From the NCBI GenBank assembly GCA_037176845.1, contig JAYKXP010000014.1, positions 1-64,000 of the forward strand: a stretch of DNA of 64,000 nt. Direction: 5' to 3'. A program made the translations under genes and the position numbers. This DNA is from Paramarasmius palmivorus (taxonomy: Eukaryota; Basidiomycota; Agaricomycetes; Agaricales; Marasmiaceae). Every line of letters begins with the position of its first letter. Position 1 is the stretch's first letter. Positions 45,138 through 54,165 of this stretch are shown here, piece after piece. The notes beneath the pieces were generated by a model, which did not search any database, was not told where the DNA came from, and saw nothing but the letters and a program-made list of their open reading frames with translations.

Positions 45138-45279
45138 CGACGACGGGGGTGTCGTTTCTACCCATAAACACAGCCATACGCAATTCGAGTTGTGCACAGG
45201 GATGGCTCGGAATCCGAGATACGTCTACGGTGCCCCTTCTGTCGTCGCTGGCTGTTTCACCACGAAATGTCTTGCTTGT

Positions 45280-45720
45280 ACGGAAGGTGCCGGTGAGTGT
45301 TTGCAGGAGGGTAAAGGTGCCAATAAACTTCAGAGCCAGCGACGGCGTGGCATTGAGGTTGACTTGCTGTTTGGGTTGTTTGAGATGAAATAGCTGACTA
45401 TGATTGGAGATATCATACCTCTACCCACAAAGTTGACATACAAAGCGGGCCGCATGCCAAGGCTTGAGTCCCATTGAACCTATGGCATTTGTTCAGAGCT
45501 TTGCCTATTCCAGTCTTCGACGGAATACGCTGTGAAAGGGAAGAGAGCGTGCCCTCTTTCTCCTTTATCGCTGGAGGGAGAAGGTAATGGCTGTTCGTCG
45601 CGGTAGAGGTCCAGGGAGATGTCGCCATCGGTAGATGCTCTGCTGGTTTGTACGATGGATGTTCCGGGTAAAAAGTTGGCTTGGAAATGGACCATTCCTT
45701 GTTCATACGTTCATGCATTC
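45280..45720 (-). pseudogene. EWFIxKP-family fragment (right arm)
   Basis: The minus strand reads MNKEW, SISKPTFYPEHPS, DGDISLDLYRDEQPLPSPSS and YSVEDWNRQSSEQMP in two frames that alternate once. It is the inverted partner of 35,230-35,690 and is also duplicated beyond the second lactonase at 58.27-58.66 kb. Confidence 0.55.
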
Positions 45721-45879
45721 ATGGTTCGCCCAATGGAACTGTCGCATCGGATGGGGTTGCTGCGGTGTGCATTCCGAAAGCAGAGTCAAGCGATGAAGTA
45801 GAGTTGTGCAAGCCCTTTCGAAATACAAGGTGAGGTTAGACGAAAGACTTGTTTAACTGCCTACTCACTAATACCACAC

Positions 45880-46180
45880 AGCCTGGCGGGAACGTACTAC
45901 GCATACCCAATACCCCTCAACCAACCCCTCCCAAAGCCCTTAAACCATCGTCCAAAAGCAGGCTGCTAGTCAGGATTGCATTTGGGGCGTTACGTTGCGG
46001 ACTCTCGGGGTCTTTCAGGTGCTTGAAGAGTTGCGTAGGCCAGAGAAAACAGCAGTGGAGGTGTGGTCACAGAAGTCTGAACGTCGAGACATCGTGGTGA
46101 AAGGCTGAGAACAGCTACAAATCGTTGCAGTACTTTTCCGCGGCGACCAAGTTTCGCCTTCAACGCTTCTGACAACAAGC
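45880..46180 (-). pseudogene. Hydrophobin-like relic (right arm), downstream part
   Basis: It is the inverted partner of 34,840-35,130. The exon 3 match is cut at 46,181 by a TIR element; the upstream part of the relic continues at 47,593. Confidence 0.6.
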
Positions 46181-46182
46181 TA

Positions 46183-47590
46183 CAGCGGTTTGTGAAATGA
46201 TTGCGACGCGCGTCAAAAACGCCAGAACAAATCGAATAATTCCGAAAAATCCCAAAAATATTGGAGCTCCCTTGTAACCAGTCTAAGGCCCTTGTAAAGT
46301 AATATATAACTGTCTATATGTACACTCAATGAACTGACTAAATCATGGCTTCAGTTGTGCTCGAAGAACGAGGTGTTTTTGATCAGGTCCGGAGAAATTT
46401 GCTCTTGTCTCTTCTTCTCATGTTGAACGCCATTCCGATAGATCTTCCTGGTCTTTACTCGCCTCCGGTCCCTTTTCGGGTGTTCAGGTTCAAAATAAAG
46501 CGGCCCAGTTGGACAAAGAGCGATGTGAGGGATGAAGAATCGGTTGGGTGCAGGACAAGGTAGTATGTAGCGGCGGTCTAGGAGAAGCACGGCTTCTCCT
46601 TCACCTTCTGCTACACTTTGCAGCTTGGCTCTGGCAGTATTCTGGTGACATATGCATTGGCTTGATTTTCAAGGTGCGTCCTAGCCATATATCATGTATT
46701 TCTCATCGCCCTTAATTGTGCTCCGTTTTACAGCGTACCTTGAACCAACCCGGAACACATCATCCGATACAGCCCTCGAGGCATCCTCCTTTCCTTATTT
46801 CGCATCCTTGATTCTCTCAAGCTAGAGCGTATAGGACCCAGTAAGAGTTGCTTGGAAGACTGCAGACTCGACACCGGCGCAAACAAGGTGTATATGATTC
46901 TTCAAGTTCTCATCATTCGATTCTTGAACTTCTTCCATCCTTCTGCATCTGCATAGTCTTTCACCTTGCTAGACATCATTCAGGATATGCATGGCCTTAT
47001 GGCATTGGGCCATAAAGTCTTTGTTCGGACATTCACCAAGCCAATACCAGTACCTACACCAATCAATATCTCCATCAACCATCCTGCCGAATAACTAAAG
47101 CAAAACTTGTAATATACACAGAGAACAACATCGTTGCTGATACGAAGGATGTCTCGATAGAAAGGAGCTGTCTGAAAGGCCGAGTAGATTTTCATAAACA
47201 TGTCTGGCTGGACGCCAGTACTTCCCGCATTCCCTATGCCCAACCTGGGCCCCAGAGGGTAACCAGCTTTGTCATTCACTCATTTATGAGCTTGAGAATG
47301 AGGTCTGAGAGTAAACAGTGAGCAGCAAACCATGAATGAGGGATCAAAATTCATACGAAGCAGTCCGGGATTTTGACACTCTGTGGACGCCTCGTTCGCC
47401 GAGTGATACGGTGTACATGTTATTTTCTTCTATTTATGAATTCTCCTCAGTTAATACATGCACTTTACAAGGGTAATTCTGGTCTTTTGGTGGCTACAGG
47501 AGAGGCACAGCGATTTCTGAGGTTTTTCGGAATTATTCGATTTTTTCCCAGCGTTTTGGACGCGCGTCGCAATCATTTCACAAACCGCTG
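46183..47590. mobile_element. TA-flanked TIR transposon (mariner-like target), 1.4 kb
   Basis: The ends are long inverted repeats of about 65 bp: CAGCGGTTTGTGAAATGA and on through CGACGCGCGTC and CGAATAATTCCGAAAAA, seen at 46,183 and read inward from 47,590 with few differences. Both ends touch a TA dinucleotide (46,181-46,182 and 47,591-47,592), the target duplication of Tc1/mariner-type elements. The flanks rejoin to the uninterrupted left-arm relic at 34.83 kb, which is the empty site. No transposase frame is present; the longest frames (46,345-46,563 plus, 46,980-47,279 minus) show no DDE/D motif. It is therefore a non-autonomous copy. Confidence 0.85.
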
Positions 47591-47592
47591 TA

Positions 47593-47760
47593 GTACTGGT
47601 CCCAGTCGCTCCTCCCAGGTTAGCCTATTTACTATTCCCCGCATTTCAGACATTGGCATTGATCACACTTTCCGCTTTGTTCAGTACCAGCCTGTTCCTC
47701 ATCCGAGGAATACTTCATTCAGCCTTGAAGACTCCATCTAGGACTAAACCGTTAGGTCGT
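47593..47760 (-). pseudogene. Hydrophobin-like relic (right arm), upstream part
   Basis: The minus strand continues the relic cut at 46,181: the GCGACTGG, GGTTAGCC and TTGATCAC words correspond to ATG, ANLGG and VI of exon 3. Together the two parts equal the second relic of the left arm. Confidence 0.65.
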
Positions 47761-47835
47761 TTAGAGACTCGGCTTGATGATTGTACATGGTTTTATGTCT
47801 TTTACAGATAGAGTTACTACAATGCCGCGACAAGC

Positions 47836-48280
47836 CTACAAAAGACTGTCTACAAGCCCTTGGAATGTGAAAAAGTGCATCAGGGTCATTCTTTCCAAGA
47901 TAAACCTTCCCAAGCTCCGAGCGTGACCAGCATGAAGATGAGATAGGCTTGAAGCATCTGTAAAAGTTGCGATCAAGTCGAGTTGAGGCTCGGATAGCGA
48001 GGACATGGGGTACATACCAAGGATGAGACTAAGCGCCAACGTATGAGTGCGCAGTCGAAGATGGGGGTATACGATGACAGGGCATGATAGGAGGAACCAG
48101 CAAAACAAGGGGAACCAGTCGTGTGATCTTGAGGCGAGAGCTTTTGAGATTTCCAGGAAGGCGGTGATTAGGAGTGTTGCCAGCGAATGTTTCTTGATAG
48201 GGCGGATGCGGCGCATTCGAGTGAGCGTAGACTTGGTGGGTATGATGATGGTAGCAGAACGAGAGCATCATCGTGTCATC
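47836..48280 (-). pseudogene. Third small membrane-protein gene, right-arm copy
   Basis: The minus strand is open for 126 codons: KHSLATLLITAFLEISKALA, PVIVYPHLRLRTHTLALSLI, then a splice-like GTATGTACCCCATG. It is the best preserved of the four copies and shows that the family is a membrane protein like protein 2. A start codon in a convincing context and the last exon are not clear, so it may be partial. Confidence 0.5.
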
Positions 48281-48347
48281 CTCAAGCCTAACAAGTCCTC
48301 TTCAGCGAGCCACAAACAGCAAAACACCCAAGACGACGACGTACCCA

Positions 48348-48891
48348 TCACCCAATATCTCTGATAACATAACCGAGCACTACGACAATAAGAAACACTC
48401 CGCCGAATTTCAGTCTACGTGCTTGAAGCCATGGGTAATCAAAGAAGAATAAGTGATGGAGTGTGGATAGGTAAACGAGGGTTCTGAGAATGACTCTTAA
48501 TGTGTTTTCCAGAGTTGAGAACGTTGATGGAGGTGTGTTCATCGCTTTGAAGAGTTAAGAGGAATTGCGAGGAACGGAGCTAGAGCTACACACCGAAAAT
48601 GAGACTCAATGGAAGCATATGGATATGTGTCCAAATAACGAGCGCGTTGGACGGAGGATAGAGGAAGACAATGTGTAGAGCGATTTCGAATAGAATTGAC
48701 GAGTAGATAAATGGTAGCTTGGTGTGGAATTTCCAGCATAGTTGAGGGTCTTGGTTGGCTTGTACGACGACGAGAGCAACTTGAAGAATGGCGGTAATTG
48801 GGAGAATTGACCGAAGAGTGAAGATATCCATTGTTGCTGGGTAGGGTGGAGTCAGTGCTTCTAGGTGTTGTAGCGTAGTAGTATCAGGCAT
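48348..48891 (-). CDS. Small multi-pass membrane protein 2, right-arm copy
   Basis: Exons 48,891-48,594 and 48,544-48,348 join in phase to 164 aa. The sequence follows the left-arm copy (ILPITAILQVALVVVQANQD, SSILFEIALHIVFLY, WTHIHMLPLSLIF, VILRTLVYLSTLHHLFFF, VVVLGYVIRDIG). Differences include an extra TLQHLE stretch near the start and loss of two DQ repeats, all keeping the frame. The function is unknown. Keeping the frame in both arms suggests that both are still used or that they were homogenised. Confidence 0.72.
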
Positions 48892-49050
48892 GTCGGTGGT
48901 GGTGGTTTGAGCCGAGAATGGGCGCGTCAACGCTCGACCATCGTTCTGATTTCAATTACTATATTCAAACAGAAATCAAGGTAGATGATACAACACGTTC
49001 ATTCTACGTTCGAAAGCTAAAAACCGATTCCAAATGCGCCAGATGCAGTA

Positions 49051-49741
49051 TCACACCAAACGACTAGAACAAACTTGTTTAGCAACATGTACAGGTAGAT
49101 GTCCCAGATCTTCTTCCAACACGCTTGGAGTCGCTTCACCTCCAATCTCACTGCTCATCCATCGCCCCCTGGAAAGATTATTGACCTCCTCCATAAATCT
49201 CGCCAAGGCAAGCAAGACCCTCTCCAAGGCTAGCAAGACAGTTGAAATTAGACTGCCTATCGGGGTGATCCCAAAGTCAAACCCGGGTTCTCCATTACAC
49301 ACCAGATACAATGAAGGGAATATGAGATGCAACAACACGAGGGTAGACAGTGCGACGATTGCGAATGTCCGTATCGTGGATACCCATTTGAATGCTGATA
49401 AAAAGTCAGAACGTGAAAAACACGGCGATAGACGCAGTTGACTCACCAACAATGATGCTCACAGAGACAAAATGAATTTCCATCCCAATCGCGAATCGTA
49501 TCTTTGAAGGTGGATAGTGGACAAGCAAGAACAGTGCGCAGCCGAGAAGCACGAGAGTAGATATTAGGGGTACCCAGACTAACCGAAATGGGACTGCAGA
49601 ACCAGTGAGGAAAATGACGCCTTCGGAGAATACGAGCAGGTATTGGAAAACCACAGTGAAAGGGAAGAGAGCGAACATGAGCTGGTTGAACCAACTTGGT
49701 TGCTGCGATAGAATCGAGTTTTGCTGGAGTTTTGCTGACAT
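49051..49741 (-). CDS. Multi-pass membrane protein, right-arm copy
   Basis: Exons 49,741-49,447 and 49,394-49,051 join in phase to 212 aa. It matches the left-arm copy (MSAKLQQNSILSQQPSWFNQ at the start; FVSVSIIV before the intron; GITPIGSLISTVLLALERVL near the end). It has an in-frame insertion of about eight residues (NLSRGRWM) before SSEIGGEATPSV. About five membrane segments. The right-arm order is the mirror image of the left arm: this gene, then membrane protein 2, then the third relic. Confidence 0.75.
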
Positions 49742-50089
49742 GGTGGGAGTAGGAAGAGAGCGCAGGCTAATAGTAAAAGGAGTCTGTCGTGCCCCCGTCG
49801 CAGTAACATTTCGATCACAGCTTCAAGCTTCAAGCTTCATTTCTGAATCCCTATGGCGTTTGTCGTCCATCTATTGTATCGGTAGCGGAGTCAATCACTG
49901 GCCGATGTGCGTTCATACGATAGTTATGCATACGAGTGTTCTGAAAGTGGAACCGTTCCGATGTTTTGTTCTTCATACTTGAAGCTTGAGTTTCGTGTTT
50001 CGCAAAAGGTGGGTTCGAAATGAGTGGGATGGGTATCGTTTTGAAAGCTAGAAAATGATGATACAAGATGAGATTGGACGAAAGACATG

Positions 50090-50400
50090 TTTAGAGACGA
50101 CTCACTGCCGACACCCCCCAACCAATCCCACTCCCAAAACCCTCGACGCGTTGAATCCTTGAGCACTCTAGGTCTTTTGAAGAGTTGAGAAACAGCAGCA
50201 GAGAAGTCTGAACGTCAGGGCGTCGTGGTGAAAGGCTGAGAACAATACATGACAAATCGTTACAGTACTTTTCCGCCACGACCAACAAAAGGGCGCCTCC
50301 TCCAGATAGTAGACCCAGTCGCTCCTCCAAGGTAAGCCTATTGACTGTCCCTGTATTGGCATTGGCATTGATCACACTTTCCGCCTTGTTTAGGGCACCA
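50090..50400 (-). pseudogene. Hydrophobin-like relic (right arm, first)
   Basis: The minus strand has GATCAATGCCAATGCCAATA and the GAGCGACTGGG word, the partner of 32,187-32,540. It reads INANANTGTV, then a shift. The Cys residues are lost. Confidence 0.6.
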
Positions 50401-51484
50401 GCCTGTTCAGATTCCTCATCAGAGGAATGCTCGTTCTGCTTCTCACTACTCTGTCACGCGTCAAGGACCAAACTTTGAAGATTTCGAGTTTGAGTACAAT
50501 TCAAAGGCTTACAGTTTGCCAAGGACCAGGTTCAACGTTCAGACGCCCGTAAATCGGGGTCTACTATACTCGATACCAGCCGGTGATGGGCTCTACGCTG
50601 CGCAGTAAGCTTTGAACGACCAAGTATCTTCAAAACTCTGCCGCAGCAAGTGGTTCGACTCCAAGTTCCACCATTTCAGAAAAGCATCGCCGCTTGACTG
50701 TCCATCAGATCCCGGACCCATGTTCACATTATCAATGGTGTCGATCGCCTCGTTGCTCTTGCTGGCTGAGGGTACACCACAGGACGTTCAGAAACACCAG
50801 GCGCAGGTCAGCGCGGGTACTTGGGGACTTTGAATTGGGTATCCAGTATCTGAGGCCTGATGCCTGGGGTCTAGGAATCGGGTAAAACCTGACGTCTGCC
50901 GATATTATGATTCACCTGATGTTCGATAGGAGTTGGACAGCATGATATTTATTTTTTGGGACTGTGGCGCAACTCCGAAGTACAGGGTCAAACCGACTCT
51001 CAGAAAACTGTATCCCACGTCCCCTTCTTTCCTTCCTGCCATCACCACTACCGCCATCATCTCCTCCCCCGCCTAACCTGTATCCTTTATCTACGCTGAA
51101 GGGCATACGATACATGTTCTGAATCGATACACCGAGAACTTGATACGTTTTGCGTCTCATTCCTGACTTGTTCAGAGTTCTAACGATAACGCGACTTTCA
51201 GGCTACCTTTGAGCACCAGTACCCGCAGGAACGGATGGCAAGTTTTGTATCACCGAACATCACATACAGGATAGCAGCGTTATCGTAGAGAAGACTCGTT
51301 ACTATAGAGTGGGAATAGAGTGTCTGGGGGCACTGTTGTTGGTTGCGACATGCGATTCCACGACGGGCGAACGCTCAAGAGTAGGCCAGACACGACATGT
51401 ATGATATATTGTTGAATTGAATATATTTCGTTTCATGCTACTACATGTACAAGGAATACATTCCATCCCCAGCAGTGTCGATAT
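50401..51484. repeat. Right-arm segment without a supported gene
   Basis: The inverted partner of 31,200-32,170. A plus-strand frame starting at an ATG at about 50,720 would give a 37-residue peptide with a hydrophobic start (MFTLSMVSIASLLLLAEG) and a short tail (TPQDVQKHQAQVSAGTWGL). The tail is kept in the left arm but the start is not, so I do not call it a gene. Confidence 0.35.
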
Positions 51485-51770
51485 CTATCAGGTAGCGTCC
51501 GACGTTATCCAGGCATCAACGCCTGCCTATGTCATCCGACAAATGGATAGGGCGTCGGGATAGCGTCGCATTCAAGGACGTTATCCAAGGACCAACGCCA
51601 TCCAATGTCATCCGACAAGTGGATAGTGCGTCGAATAGCGTTAGATAAAACCCCATGGGGTCGATCAGACGTGGGCACCTGAACGCGACAGACGACGACC
51701 ACGACAACAAGAAATGTAGAGGCGGTGTGATGGGAATCACGTTGACCTCACACGAGATAGAGAGAAGAAT
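51485..51770. repeat. Imperfect tandem repeat, right arm
   Basis: The inverted partner of the 30.84-31.19 kb repeat, with fewer units (TCCGACAAATGGATAG, TCCGACAAGTGGATAG and GGACCAACGCCATCCAATG words). Confidence 0.5.
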
Positions 51771-51912
51771 CCCAGAGAGTCCCTCGAGAGAACCGGTGTG
51801 ACCACGGTTGATTCAAGAGAAACTGGGAGGAGGATATGGGGAGATCTATAGTCTCCCCTAGGCAGACTCAATCACTCGTACCTAGGAGATCTAGAGGACT
51901 GGCGCTTTATAA

Positions 51913-51992
51913 ACCACCTCAACATCACGAATTCCCAGGGTAGAAGGCTGCCGCGCACCCCGGGTTGCGCCAGGGATCGTGATGTTGAGGTG
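51913..51992. mobile_element. 80 bp MITE with TTATAA target duplication
   Basis: The ends are CACCTCAACATCACGA and its inverse TCGTGATGTTGAGGTG. The element is flanked by TTATAA at 51,907-51,912 and 51,993-51,998. The left arm lacks it at the equivalent place (about 30,745), where the flanks are directly joined. It is too small to code for anything. Confidence 0.75.
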
Positions 51993-52239
51993 TTATAAGC
52001 CGCAAAACCAGAGTCTATAGATATAAAAGGAAACGGACAACATGCTGTTATCATGTTGCAATTGGGATTTCTCTGCCTTGGCGTTGGCAGCATGATGGTG
52101 TTCCAAAATGGGACCAGTAGCCTGCTTTTGGATTTGGACCTTTCGACTTGCTTTCAATCTTCCTGGTTTACTTAAATTGTGCCGCTAATGTTCCAAATCC
52201 CTCATCGACTCGGAGTCTTTCCCCATCCCAAGTCACCAA

Positions 52240-52947
52240 ATGTTCAACTCTGGAAAACACTTTCAGATTCATGGACATGCTATCCATCATGTCGACGGTA
52301 TCTCGATAAACATCAACCTGAATAACACGCCTCGGACAACTGTTCGGTGTGTTCATGACCCGCAGACTTGTGTGTTTTCTTTGCAGACAGCTAGACCATG
52401 GCCGTCAATTGATCCTGCTTTGCAGATGACGGCTTCAATCCTGATCCCGATACCGAGCTCGTTGATGACCAAACTGGAGATGTGCATTGGCATAGCGGCT
52501 CCTCTACAGGGTACGTTGCGGTACCGCAATTAACCATTCGACACTGATCGTTCTCCTCAGCAATATATCCACATCCAATGCGCAGGAAAGAAACCAAAAA
52601 CATCGATATCGTACGTGCTTGATTGTCGTTCCCTGACGTTTCGTTAAACATCAGCATTAGTAGACGCTGGGCATACGCATAGAGTGGCTCACCGTCATCA
52701 TCATAGTACCAAAACCGAAACTAAAACCGAACGTTCCATCTATCCAACAAACCCTCATTCCCACTCGAAAGGCTTGAAGATCCCAGGACCACCACCGCCA
52801 GTACCACCACGAAGACACTCTGCCGACCCGATACTCGCTGCTATCCTGCGCGATTTACAGACAGGAAGGTTGACTGGAGATGTTATTGGCCACATTCATG
52901 GTGTTGGTTTATGGTGCGTGTGTGTTTCTCTGTCGAGTATTGGGTGA
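52240..52947 (+). pseudogene. His-rich MFNSGKHF-family gene, copy 3 (right arm)
   Basis: The start is open: MFNSGKHFQIHGHAIHHVDG, then ISININLNNTPR. Later parts read VAHRHHHSTKTETKTERSIY, the Pro-rich stretch and DPILAAILRDLQTGRLTGDV with IGHIHGVGLWCVCVSLS. Between about 52,350 and 52,680 the frame is broken several times. It is the inverted partner of copy 2. Confidence 0.55.
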
Positions 52948-54165
52948 TAGTACTGACGTCGAGTAAGTAGAGTCAGACAATCATTTGGGCTTTCCTCGGA
53001 CACCTGTTAACTTATACACAATAGTTAAGTATATCGTTAATTTGTATATTATTCGTAGCCACGTACCTCTGGACCATCGTGTATAAGCATATTGTACCCA
53101 GTTCATGCCGTATTGCGTTGTACGCGTACCCCATTCAGTCAGTGGCCTCCATCTCAAGACTCAGATGAGGAACGTCGATTCAAACCAAACGTGATGTATG
53201 TTGGCTGTGGACTGAGAGTCGTCGAGTCCTAGCTACTAGATTGGACTGTTCCGTGTCGCAAACTGTGACTATCCGAATCGAGGATTAGTAACTGATAGAA
53301 TTGTTGGCTTGGGACAACGTGCTACTGCCATCGAGCTACGTGTCCCATATTCAAGCTACCCACAGAAACCAGGACCCTGTCCGACTCCTCATTCTTCGCC
53401 AAGATGCGTGATATGTATCTCTGCCCTCTTCAAAGGACCATTGCTCTGTTCCATCGCATTGGTTAACGAGTTACAAAGCCAAAGCCAAAGTAAAAGGGTA
53501 CATACTATGCTGAACGAGTAAGAGTTTTCAGTGCATTTCCTCAGCATATGCGACCTGCTTGCAAGATGAGGTTTGAAGCTTGGGGGATAGTGCCAGGGTT
53601 TATATCGCTAGCAAACGGCGCGATGGAAAAAGAGAGCATGAGGTCCGGGATCGCCTCCGAGTCAGTATGCCGTGATGCCGGGGTCATTTTTTAAGTCCCG
53701 AAACACACCTATCAGAAATGCCAACAACCGTCCTAGCCTGCTTACATCCAACCGATTTTCGTGGAAGGGCATCCGCAAAGATGCATAGACGTCAAAGACG
53801 AAACAAGCGCGGGCCCTCAAAACACGTTGTAGCGCATCTCGCCTCTGCAAGTGGTCAATGCAATTGTACTGATGGATAGTCGCACAGCATACCCTCGCCA
53901 ATAGATGCGTCGATGGTAACGGGGATTAGCAATGGTGGTGATCCCTGAATTCAAGGAAGGACGACTGTGCGTGTGAAACGACATACACATCCAAGGTAAG
54001 TACTGCATTCGAGCATATCTGCAACGATGGTCACGACGAAAGCGATTGTTGGCGCGAAAATCGCTCAAAACAGCACGTGAAGTCCGAAATCTTGCGTTCA
54101 ATGCAGATATGCTCTATTCTACAGCATACATAATCCTAACTTGATTGCATCCATCGAGGCGCGTC
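52948..54165. repeat. Right-arm segment between the His-rich copy and the SGYPLW gene
   Basis: The inverted partner of 28,560-29,800, including the promoter-like block at about 53,510-53,640 (minus orientation, core ATATAAACCCTGGCACTAT). No gene is supported. The promoter of the gene at 54,166 must lie in the last few hundred bases; I see no clear TATA box. Confidence 0.4.

Noticed and set aside
46345..47279. Frames inside the 46.2-47.6 kb element as a mariner transposase
   Set aside because: They are under 100 codons, on opposite strands, and show no DDE/D spacing or helix-turn-helix.
50720..50833. 37-residue secreted peptide gene
   Set aside because: The start and hydrophobic part are not kept in the left arm, and no processing motif is visible.
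52684..52947. His tract as a metal-uptake protein
   Set aside because: No transporter or chaperone motif is present, and the reading frame is broken upstream.
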